This document shows, in pieces, positions 1-8,156 of a DNA stretch of 64,000 nt. Numbering within the stretch: the first letter of the stretch is position 1; the number at the start of each line of letters is the position of its first letter. Both the position numbers and the translations under genes were made by a program. The notes below the pieces were generated by a model. That model worked only from the letters and a program-made list of their open reading frames with translations, made no database searches and was not told the origin of the DNA. This stretch comes from Epithemia pelagica (lineage: Eukaryota > Bacillariophyta > Bacillariophyceae > Surirellales > Surirellaceae), in assembly GCA_946965045.2 (NCBI GenBank), contig OX337234.1, positions 3,658,001 to 3,722,000 on the forward strand. The letters are read 5' to 3'.

Positions 1-303
1 ATAGCGACAGAGTCGTTGGGCGGCGGCCCACAAATCGTACTGACAATACCGGACAAAATGGACTGGATCCGATTCGAGGAGAATCAACCATGGCGCTTGC
101 CGATGGACCGTCCGATAGGCCAAGGAGGTGTCGGCATCCAAGGACGATTGAATGACATGATGGACATAACTGCGAATTACCTCGGGCAATTCGGAACAAA
201 CATCGCGTTGTGGGAGTTGTGTCGACGTCGTCGCCGACGTCTTGGGGTGTTGTTCGTTTGGATCTTCTTGATTGTTGATGGTTTTGTCTCCGCCGTCCAA
301 CAT
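1..303 (-). CDS. N-terminal part of a CRAL-TRIO-like/bZIP family protein (cut by window edge)
   Basis: The minus strand is open for exactly 101 codons from an ATG at 303 to base 1, with an in-frame TAA a few codons upstream of that ATG. After about 35 low-complexity residues (Thr/Gln/Asn rich) the translation reads DVCSELPEVIRSYVHHVIQS, then ESDPVHFVRYCQYDLWAAAQ. These blocks match the two full-length relatives in this window (2831-4921 and 50605-52299) in the same order and spacing, so this is a third paralogue whose core and C-terminus lie to the left of the window. The block around FVRYCQYDLW looks like the helical lead-in of a CRAL-TRIO domain, which is inference from pattern. A bZIP-like C-terminus is expected from the relatives but cannot be seen. 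Overlapping plus-strand frames are antisense shadows. Confidence 0.8.
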   Translation of the reverse strand, partial: MLDGGDKTINNQEDPNEQHPKTSATTSTQLPQRDVCSELPEVIRSYVHHVIQSSLDADTSLAYRTVHRQAPWLILLESDPVHFVRYCQYDLWAAAQRLCRY

Positions 304-651
304 TCTATGTATCTTTTATCTTTTCGTCGTTCGCGTGGGAACTCTTAGCTAAACTGCCAAACGCGAGCTATCCTCTATGCCACACTTCCAAACCCCATAC
401 ACCTTCGACTACCTAGCTCCTCCCTCCTCTAGCAATCAATAGATTTGTCGTGACCATTTCCAGTCTCTCCATAAGTGTATGAATCCTTTCAGAGATGACA
501 AAGTGCTGGTGCTAGAATCCAATGGGCGCCTCTGTGAGCGTGGCGATGAACCCATCCAAGACAAGCGATCGCAAGAGTCACAATGTTCCAGAATATGTCC
601 TGAGAAGACACCCATCCTCGACGGCACTCTAGGATTACACTCTCTCTACTA
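304..651. other. Intergenic, no gene seen
   Basis: This gap lies upstream of the minus-strand family gene at 1-303 and downstream of the stop of the HVA22-like gene. Several short open frames occur on both strands, but none has recognisable protein features. Confidence 0.5.
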
Positions 652-1827
652 CTACGAGTCCTTTTTTCGTCCCGGAAGAAAGAGTGTCGAGGCTTGCGCC
701 AAGACACGGTCGCGGTGTTTCAGAGGAATGCTTTCTTCCATATTCAGACGCACCAGGTAGGCATCGTGCAACAACATGTTTTCGTATTGTCCCGACAGGG
801 GGACCAAGACTCGTCGGAAAATGACATTGGCCCCTTGAAACATGGGGAGGAATAGGTACAAGGTTGCCATGGCGCAGAGAGAATAGAATCCGACAATATG
901 ACCGACAAAGTTTTCCGCATAGTCCATCAAGATAAACAACAAACTGTAGGTGGCCCAATAAATCAACCAAAATTGAGCCGCCTCACTGTCCTTCTTTTTC
1001 TGAGCCTCTGTGGTAGTGGATGACGTGCCGTCACTTCCGGTACTAATGGCAACCGTGGAACAAATCATGGGATAGACCGTGCCCAATGCCACGACGAGGA
1101 AACGTCGTTGGTCTTCGGGCAACCGGACAAAGCAGAACCACACAATCCACAGATAGGAAGTGTTAACCATGGTTAAAATGACACTCACATAACCTTCCAG
1201 TTGTACCTTGAGTTTCTTGGCCAGCGGTGTCAAAAAGGGCTTGGTAATTTGTTCGTACAGCAATCCGGAACCATCCGTGACGGGCAAGACCAACCACAGG
1301 GTGACAAAAAACTCAACTTCGTACCAATGTTCCCCCGCTTCGGGCAAATAGGCTGTGATTTCATCCATAAATTCCGTGGCAAACGAAAAGGTACTGGAGG
1401 CCACCCAAAATTGCAACCAGGCCAAATCGTCGTCGGCATCAATCGATAACGCCACGACGATACTCGAGTAAATGGGCATCAAGGTTCCAACGAGCAAGAC
1501 ACCACCGGGGGAGTACAATTCGTCTTGAACCCATTCGGGGACAAGGGCAATCATGGCCATGACAAAGACTAGATAGACTCCTTGGAAAATGAGATTTTTG
1601 CCCTTGGAACGAGGAATCTTGTGCAAGAACGGCGTCATGACAACCGCCACCAGGACGGTTATGCCGTAGAGCATGATCTTGTCTCCATCAAGTTCTCGCA
1701 TACTGTCAACTACAAGAGCAACAACGATAACAACCTTTGTGGAGGGCTTGGCAGATAGCTTTGATAGGAAAACAAGGGTCTCTTGTAAATCCGTTTCTGG
1801 TTTCGAAAGAGAAGCATATGAGATCAT
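652..1827 (-). CDS. TB2/DP1/HVA22 (REEP)-type membrane protein with two tandem domains
   Basis: This 391-residue multi-pass membrane protein has an ATG at 1827. Residues about 95-215 read as a TB2/DP1/HVA22 domain: a hydrophobic stretch, then a second one ending in LWLVLPVTDGSGLLYEQITK, which matches the family pattern (W.vlP...G...lYe.v..P). A second, more divergent copy follows at about 250-370, where LYLFLPMFQGANVIFRRVLV has the same shape. Known REEP/HVA22/Yop1 proteins have one such domain, use hairpin membrane segments and shape tubular ER, so an ER membrane-shaping role is likely by family. The C-terminus is basic (GRKKDS). The first ~45 residues are weakly conserved-looking, and the next in-frame ATG, about 43 codons in, is an alternative start. 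There is no operon-type context. Confidence 0.85.
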   Translation of the reverse strand: MISYASLSKPETDLQETLVFLSKLSAKPSTKVVIVVALVVDSMRELDGDKIMLYGITVLVAVVMTPFLHKIPRSKGKNLIFQGVYLVFVMAMIALVPEWVQDELYSPGGVLLVGTLMPIYSSIVVALSIDADDDLAWLQFWVASSTFSFATEFMDEITAYLPEAGEHWYEVEFFVTLWLVLPVTDGSGLLYEQITKPFLTPLAKKLKVQLEGYVSVILTMVNTSYLWIVWFCFVRLPEDQRRFLVVALGTVYPMICSTVAISTGSDGTSSTTTEAQKKKDSEAAQFWLIYWATYSLLFILMDYAENFVGHIVGFYSLCAMATLYLFLPMFQGANVIFRRVLVPLSGQYENMLLHDAYLVRLNMEESIPLKHRDRVLAQASTLFLPGRKKDS

Positions 1828-2830
1828 TTTATTTCATGCTGTAGAGTCAGTATCTTGACGAATGGCGATTTCTCAAAATCATTCATTCAGCAGTTCCGGA
1901 TAATGAGAACGACCATGATGGCGGCGAACACGAGTGGAGACGGGTGGCATCCCTCCAAATTGCCACATGATTCTCAACGCAAAAAATAACGGCAGCCACT
2001 TACTTGACTGCCCGGTACCACAACGAGAAGGAATGCTCCGAAAGATGGTGTCGTCTTGTGCTTAAGATATCAATACGGCTCTTGTGTTGTTGAGGTTGGT
2101 TGTCGAACGAGAAACAAGATCGGAAAAAGATCCCATGGCAGAATGGTCGCGAAAGATTCAATCGCTTGTAAAATGCTGATAAGTCGCTCTTAATGGATGA
2201 GGCCTGCTAAGTATTGTAGATTTGAAGGAGTCTCAAAAGTCAGTGGCCAACCACCATCTTCTCTTCTCTCTTCACTGGTAAATAATGGTAAGGCCTCAAA
2301 AACTACAAACTACAGAAGATGGTTCAACAGTCAATAGATACGTTTTTGATATGGAGATGATCCTGGCGCAGGTTGTCTGTAGGCTATAGGCTATAGGCTA
2401 TAGCCGTCCTGTTGACCGCACGTGCTGTCAACAGTGGGACAGTGGAAAGTGGAAACTCTATTTACACTCTTTAACTGAGAAGAGTTGGAGATCGGAGAAT
2501 CTCTAGTGATATGCCCAATTTGAACAACTCTTTTTTCTGTCGTCATTACTCTGGCTCATTCCTTTCTCCTTTTCAATCTCAATCAAAATTGGGCAACTCG
2601 ACGAGTACCTAGAGGACTACACACAGTGGAACTGAGCCTTTGAAACCAAAGAGACAGAACGATAGGACACTGGTGGCTTTTCTCCGACCAGCGATGTCGA
2701 TGTGACCATTTTGGAAGAAGGGAAAGCATCATCCTACCTCCTCAACTACGAAACCGAGGGGCAATATCTCAGAAAGAAAAACGATATCATCCTATTTCAT
2801 TTATTGACCACGAAAAGAAGACTCTTGGTC
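1828..2830. other. Divergent intergenic region, no gene seen
   Basis: This is the shared upstream region of the minus-strand HVA22-like gene and the plus-strand family gene at 2831. No protein-like frame was found. Two out-of-frame ATGs at 2693 and 2699 precede the chosen start, and the second runs straight into TGA. The open frame of the next gene extends back to a GTG at 2702 but lacks an ATG before 2831. Confidence 0.5.
2380..2403. repeat. 7-bp tandem repeat (TAGGCTA)
   Basis: TAGGCTA is repeated about 3.4 times without interruption in the intergenic region. Confidence 0.9.
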
Positions 2831-4921
2831 ATGTGGCGTCGGAGCTTATCGGAATCGAATGAGGTGGTAGGATCCATCAGCGAGAAAAGTGCCGTCCAGC
2901 AGGACGAACAAGAAGTGGAGGAGTCGTCCTTGCACATCCCTCTGAATGACATTTGTGCTCAGCTACCGGATGTAGTTCGCTTCCATGTTCACGATGCTAT
3001 CCAATCGGTTGGCTGTTTGCCTCCACAAGACACTGCAGCCTACCGTCAGGCCATGGAATCCAACCCCGAGGTGGTGAGAACCGAATCGGATCCCCTTCAC
3101 TTTGTCCGATATTGCAAGTACGATTTGTGGGCAGGTGCCACACGGCTGTGTTTGTATTGGAAGGAGCGAGTCAGGTTGTTTGGGCTTGAGCGAGCCTTCT
3201 TACCTCTAACCTTGTCAGGTCTAGGAGCCTTGGACGAACAAGATTGTTTGGCAGTCCACTGTGGTTCCACTTGCATCTTGCCACCGTCCGCTCGGACGGG
3301 AAAATCATGCTTGATCACCGATCGTCGCAAATGGCTACCTCAGCTCACAACGGCAAACAAACTTCGATGCCTCTTTTACATTTTTCATCGGATTATCCTT
3401 GACAATCCTCGCACTGCGTTGGAGGAGGGGGCTGCCCTGACCTTTATGCTGCTGGTTACCCAGCGAGACCAAAATGTTGATTGGAACTTCATGAGGCAGT
3501 CCTTTACATGTATCCGATCTGTCTTTCCAATTAAACTCCAGTTGCACTTACTCAGTATTCCCAATTACAAACGCAGGTCCATGGCAGCGGAAGTGATCGA
3601 ATCCAGCGTCCACATGTTGCGAGACTTGTTTCTTTGTGGTACTTCTTCTACAAGTAGCACTACCACTACTAATCATACTGACTCCTCATTTTACGTCCCC
3701 TCGATTCGCGTCCATGTCCAGTCCGAGCCAGGTCGTATCTTGCACGATCTCATGGGCTTGGGGTTGTCTCGACATGGCATCCCTCTCATTCTGGGAGGAG
3801 AGTGGCAGTACGAATCTTTTTATACCTGGTGTCAGGAGAGGGCAAGAATCGACCAGGAACAAGACGAGAGCCACCAGCAGCATGTTACCAATACAAGACT
3901 GCCCAGCCCTCATCATGAGGAACCGGGGGGACAGGAACAAGAGACGAAGAAAGAATCATCGGTTCATCAATGGTCTGGCCACGAATCCGGTCAATCCTCG
4001 CAGCCTTTGTCGGTCCATTCCTCGGGCTTCTCGTCGTCCTCCTCGTTTGTGGGTGCACCCGAAACTGCAAGAGCAGGCGGAAGCAGCATCCAACGTTCAC
4101 TCTCTGCGGGGTACTATCCTCCATCTTACCCGGCAGCTCGTCCTTCGGGCACGGATACGACGACGCTTCTGGCACAACAAGTTTTGGCGGATTCCTCTAC
4201 TACTGCTTCAACAAGAATGGCACCGCCACCACAAGATCCAATCACATCCTCGTCCTCCTTCCTGTTTTCGGCAGCACCCTCCTCGTTGTGGGCCTCCTCC
4301 TCCTCTGCGGGCTTGTCAATGGCCAGGAATGCTGTGGACCGTGCAACTGCGGCCTGGCAAGAGGGAAAAGTGGAAACCAGTGGTGGTGGTACGACGACGA
4401 CTACAGGACTGCTGGAGGACCATAATTGGATGAGCTACTATGCGAACGAGCAACAGAACCAAGAAATAGAGGAAGAAGAGGATTCCAAGCCTCCTTCCAT
4501 CTCTTCTAGATCACCGAGGACGATGGCGACTGTTGCGGGAGCTGCAACAAGAGCAGGACCACAATTGGGTGCCTCATCGTCGCCTTCTTCGCTTCCAGTC
4601 AACCGAACCGCGGCATCTCCTTCTCCGACCGCAGCTTCCGCCGGAACGACTGCGGGCATCATGTCTGCCATTCGAACAACCTCCACTCAGGAAGAACGCA
4701 TGGCCAAACGACGGTTGGCCGATTTGTTTTATTCCCGACGCAAACGACTCAAACGAAAGCAGGAAGAACACAGTCTCGTGCAGGAGCATCGGACCTTGCA
4801 AATGGAACATGAAAGTCTTTTGCGAGAGCGGACTCGACTGCAAGAGCTGCTCCGTCGAGCACAAGCCATTGTGGGGGAGGAAGGGATCCAACCAGAACTG
4901 TACCAAGGAATAGAGGAATAG
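2831..4921 (+). CDS. CRAL-TRIO-like protein with atypical C-terminal bZIP (family member 1)
   Basis: This 696-residue protein starts at the first in-frame ATG. Residues about 40-337 are the core shared with the paralogues at 50605 and 1-303: DICAQLPDVV, then ESDPLHFVRYCKYDLWAGAT, LFGLERAFLPLTLSGLGAL, DRRKWLPQ, SVFPIKLQLHLLSIPN and ILGGEWQYESFYTW. Order and shape resemble CRAL-TRIO/Sec14: a helical lead-in like FLRARKFD, the central P.rL..i.iiN.p strand, and a closing GG motif. Residues ~340-620 are a low-complexity Ser/Thr/Gln linker. From ~626 a basic stretch contains ADLFYSRRKR. Arg639 is followed nine residues later by Leu649, then Leu656, Leu663 and Leu670, which is exact bZIP spacing. 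Asp631 occupies the usual Asn position. Likely a nuclear DNA-binding protein with a lipid-binding-like module. CRAL-TRIO homology is moderate-confidence and needs a profile search. Confidence 0.8.
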   Translation: MWRRSLSESNEVVGSISEKSAVQQDEQEVEESSLHIPLNDICAQLPDVVRFHVHDAIQSVGCLPPQDTAAYRQAMESNPEVVRTESDPLHFVRYCKYDLWAGATRLCLYWKERVRLFGLERAFLPLTLSGLGALDEQDCLAVHCGSTCILPPSARTGKSCLITDRRKWLPQLTTANKLRCLFYIFHRIILDNPRTALEEGAALTFMLLVTQRDQNVDWNFMRQSFTCIRSVFPIKLQLHLLSIPNYKRRSMAAEVIESSVHMLRDLFLCGTSSTSSTTTTNHTDSSFYVPSIRVHVQSEPGRILHDLMGLGLSRHGIPLILGGEWQYESFYTWCQERARIDQEQDESHQQHVTNTRLPSPHHEEPGGQEQETKKESSVHQWSGHESGQSSQPLSVHSSGFSSSSSFVGAPETARAGGSSIQRSLSAGYYPPSYPAARPSGTDTTTLLAQQVLADSSTTASTRMAPPPQDPITSSSSFLFSAAPSSLWASSSSAGLSMARNAVDRATAAWQEGKVETSGGGTTTTTGLLEDHNWMSYYANEQQNQEIEEEEDSKPPSISSRSPRTMATVAGAATRAGPQLGASSSPSSLPVNRTAASPSPTAASAGTTAGIMSAIRTTSTQEERMAKRRLADLFYSRRKRLKRKQEEHSLVQEHRTLQMEHESLLRERTRLQELLRRAQAIVGEEGIQPELYQGIEE

Positions 4922-5631
4922 ACTAGGTAGGTAGGTAGGTAGACGGGCTACAAAGATTAGAGAAATCCTGGCAGGGCTTGGCATACCGCAGCCCACGCTT
5001 TTCTGCCAGTGGGCAGCATCCTTTGTAGGTGTACTTTCTCCTGTCCTTCTCATATGGAGTAGACCCATCATGTCCTTGCGATTGCGAGGACCAGATGAGA
5101 CCGTCCGCCCTTCACTCGCGGTTCCGGTCGTTCCCATTCGGAAGCTATTATCTTGCGAACGCCAAGGGCTTGCTGTCGCTTCGCGCGAGAACTTGATGCC
5201 AACAAACACGTTTCCTCTCCGTCCGTGACTGAAAGCATTCGGAAGGGCAGATGAGGTGCGCGCTCGCTGTCAATGCGCGCGTGTCATCGCCAGCATGGAA
5301 AGCTCGCATTCTATTTAATGAATCAGTGTCGCATGCGCCTCTGTTGCCATGGCTTGCGTGCGAAAGATTTGGCGATTCCGCGCGCACGTCGACCGTCGAA
5401 CCCTGTCGAAACCAAGATGAATGAGGGAGCAGAGAGTGTCGTCATTCCCTCAAACAAGAGTACAATAGAATCTTGACTCTCTTTCTCGACGTATATTGGA
5501 TCGTTCCGTTGTCTCTTGTTTCAGACAAACGAGGTCTTTGTGATCCAACGCCACTACAGACTACATCAAACTTTTCATAAAACCAAAAGACCGCGAAAGA
5601 AGCATTGTATATCTTCCAACTTTGACAAAGT
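4922..5631. other. Intergenic, no gene seen
   Basis: This region lies between the 3' end of the family gene and the secreted PSxxPS gene, both on plus. It begins with a (TAGG)n microsatellite at 4924-4942. No frame has protein-like features, so the region probably holds the 3' UTR of one gene and the promoter of the next. Confidence 0.5.
4924..4942. repeat. TAGG microsatellite
   Basis: TAGG is repeated about 4.7 times, directly after the stop codon of the preceding gene. Confidence 0.9.
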
Positions 5632-7791
5632 ATGACAACGTACAACTTTTGGACGACAATTGTTCTGCCAGTACTTTCGTCCTGGCTCCTGGTGTCGCCC
5701 GTTTGCTCAAACAGTGTCTACGCAGTGGAGACAAACAGAAACGATACCAACAGTAGCAGCAGTCGTTTGCGAGGACAACGACGACAAGGTGCGAATCTTC
5801 GCACTGTGCCCTCTCTCCCCGATCCGAATGACCCCTTGATTATTTCCTTGACCCCTCTTCCTCCTCCCGTTACAAGAGGTGGCGACCTCCCCACGTCACC
5901 GACGGACAATTTTGCCAATGGTGTGCAATATCAAGCGTTGGATTTGAACGACGAGGACGTTGGAATCTTTTTCTTAGGAAATGAACAATTTGGCCGCTTT
6001 TCCTTACCCTTCGACTTGCAATGGCTTGGTGGTCGACGAACGTATCCATTAGGGACTCAGGTTCTGGTCTCCTCCAATGGACAAGTTAATCTCAATGCCA
6101 ATGACCGTAATTTGAATTCGGGAGATCCTGTGCCAGTTACGGCACAAGAGTATTTGCAACCACGCATTGCCTTGGCACAAGAAAACTTGAATCCGGCTGC
6201 TTTTGGAGAAGTCTTGCTCAAACGCAATGTGGAATCCGTCGTCGTTTCCTTTCAAAACGTACCATTCTTTCCCAGTTGGGGATTGCTCAATGTCCAAACT
6301 GAAATCTTTCCCAATGGACAAGTGAGCATTTGTTTTGGTGAGACGGGGAGAAATCTCTTTGGCATTGCCACGGGCATTGAAGATGCCACCTTGTCCACGG
6401 CCGATTTTGTGGCGGCCTTTCCCGCCACCGATGCCACCTTTGGATATACGGACGAAGGGATTACGCGATTGTATCCCGCCGGATATTGTTATTGCTACGA
6501 TCCCCAGCGGACCAATCCCTACGATACCACCTGTTATACACCCACGGCTCTGCCATCCCAACTCCCCTCGACGCTACCCTCGCAATTTCCCAGCAGTCTC
6601 CCATCGGACGAACCGTCCCTGTCTCCCTCCCAAGCACCTTCGACGGTACCATCGAACCGGCCGACTCGCGTTCCGTCGCAGTCTCCTTCCCTGACACCAT
6701 CGGCGACACCGAGCATGGTTCCCTCCACGGTACCATCCGACGCTCCCAGTGTCAAACCCTCAGTCAATCCGACAACTGACCCTACCAGTGCACCGTCGAG
6801 CAATCCTTCGAATATGCCTTCCAGTGATCCTTCCAATCTACCCACAAGTATTCCTTCGACTGTGCCTTCGGACGAACCTTCCAATCTCCCCTCTAGTATT
6901 CCGTCTCATCTACCTTCGAGCAGTCCTTCCAATCTACCGTCCAGTATTCCTTCGGATCTGCCTTCTGATGAACCTTCCAATCTACCCTCCAGTATTCCGT
7001 CCAGTCTCCCCTCCAGCGAGCCCTCGAATCTACCCTCGAGTATCCCCTCGAGCTTGCCGTCCAGTGAGCCGTCCAATCTACCGTCGAACATCCCCTCCAG
7101 TCTACCTTCCAGCGAACCGTCGAATCTACCGTCAAGTCTTCCCTCGAGTCTGCCCTCCTCCTTGCCATCGAGTCTCCCATCATCGCTACCATCTAGTTTA
7201 CCATCGAGTCTGCCCTCCTCCTTGCCATCGAGTCTCCCATCATCGCTACCATCCAGTCTACCCTCATTCCTACCATCTACTTTGCCGTCGAGTCTTCCCT
7301 CAACTCTACCCTCCTCCTTTCCATCTAGTCTTCCGTCATCCTTGCCTTCCAGTTTGCCCAGCAGTGTTCCATCGATTTCCTGCAACGAAGAAGAATCGAT
7401 TGTGCCCACCTCACAAATTACACTCAACAGCCCATTGCCCTCGCAACTCTTGAGGGATAGTTTGCTGGTCGACTATGTCTTTACCATTGGGTGGACCGTG
7501 GAAGAAATTCAATCCATTGATTTGGAAGTGGAACAAGAAATTTTTACCCAAATTGGAAGCTTTGTTCCCCTACTGGTGGAATCGGTCGACAAACGTGCCA
7601 CACGAATGCCTTTGACCGGCATGTACGTGTTTCAAATTCGCATGCCCGATTATCAAACCTATCGATGGAGAATTTCCGTCGTTTTGAATCCCGATACCAA
7701 CATTCCCGACAATGACTCGAGTAACGTGTCGCCCAATTGTCCGCCACGAGATATTTCGCCCTGGAGCGAATACGTTGTGTTTCCCTTGTGA
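5632..7791 (+). CDS. Secreted protein with nidogen-like N-domain and PSxxPS stalk
   Basis: This 719-residue protein has an ATG at 5632. Residues 1-31 form a signal peptide (hydrophobic core VLPVLSSWLLV, cleavage near VYA). Residues ~50-300 form a beta-rich extracellular domain with GRFSLPFDLQWLG and VLVSSNGQVNLN, resembling the FPF..fFG...vSSNG pattern of nidogen-like/NIDO regions. This similarity is inferred. It ends in a Cys/Tyr cluster (YCYCYDP). Residues ~302-582 are about 45 hexad-like PSxxPS units, very regular near the end (PSSLPS repeated). Residues ~585-719 form a compact C-terminal domain with paired Cys. Proteins of this plan are typical diatom cell-surface or extracellular-matrix proteins, and the stalk is probably glycosylated. 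Long antisense frames over the stalk are repeat artefacts. Confidence 0.85.
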   Translation: MTTYNFWTTIVLPVLSSWLLVSPVCSNSVYAVETNRNDTNSSSSRLRGQRRQGANLRTVPSLPDPNDPLIISLTPLPPPVTRGGDLPTSPTDNFANGVQYQALDLNDEDVGIFFLGNEQFGRFSLPFDLQWLGGRRTYPLGTQVLVSSNGQVNLNANDRNLNSGDPVPVTAQEYLQPRIALAQENLNPAAFGEVLLKRNVESVVVSFQNVPFFPSWGLLNVQTEIFPNGQVSICFGETGRNLFGIATGIEDATLSTADFVAAFPATDATFGYTDEGITRLYPAGYCYCYDPQRTNPYDTTCYTPTALPSQLPSTLPSQFPSSLPSDEPSLSPSQAPSTVPSNRPTRVPSQSPSLTPSATPSMVPSTVPSDAPSVKPSVNPTTDPTSAPSSNPSNMPSSDPSNLPTSIPSTVPSDEPSNLPSSIPSHLPSSSPSNLPSSIPSDLPSDEPSNLPSSIPSSLPSSEPSNLPSSIPSSLPSSEPSNLPSNIPSSLPSSEPSNLPSSLPSSLPSSLPSSLPSSLPSSLPSSLPSSLPSSLPSSLPSSLPSFLPSTLPSSLPSTLPSSFPSSLPSSLPSSLPSSVPSISCNEEESIVPTSQITLNSPLPSQLLRDSLLVDYVFTIGWTVEEIQSIDLEVEQEIFTQIGSFVPLLVESVDKRATRMPLTGMYVFQIRMPDYQTYRWRISVVLNPDTNIPDNDSSNVSPNCPPRDISPWSEYVVFPL

Positions 7792-7846
7792 GCGCTCTCA
7801 CACTTGGATCCATCCACAAAAGGCAACAGGCGAGTTCAGGCAACGA

Positions 7847-7894
7847 CCCAACCAATTTTTTATGTATTCTCCCAACCAATTTTTTATGTATTCT
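7847..7894. repeat. 24-bp perfect tandem duplication
   Basis: The unit CCCAACCAATTTTTTATGTA plus TTCT occurs twice head to tail in the convergent gap (7792-8156) between the PSxxPS gene and GTPase A. No gene lies in this gap. Confidence 0.9.
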
Positions 7895-8156
7895 ACAATG
7901 TATTTTATCATGCGCGACAACTCGCGGCTGGCAATGGACGTGACTCGCTGTGTTCCCCTTTGGAACTTTAGATGCCTTGGAACACAGAGCGGTCAACTGG
8001 AAGGTGTATGTGAACCCAAACGGTTCCAGGCAACGCTACAACAACTTCCTTTGTGTTTTCACTTTATACTATGTAGTTAACTTTCATACGACACTGTCAA
8101 ATAACTAAGTTCCATACTGTATCAGAATCGTGTTTACAGCCATACCACATCTCGAA

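Noticed and set aside
3636-4913. Alternative plus and minus frames over the Ser/Gln-rich linker of the family protein at 2831-4921
   Set aside because: They overlap the frame that contains conserved motifs on both sides and show no features of their own.
6534-7453. Long open frames on both strands over the PSxxPS stalk (for example the Gly/Asp/Glu-rich minus frame 6906-7427)
   Set aside because: They are produced by the repeat itself. The sense frame has a signal peptide and flanking domains, and the others do not.
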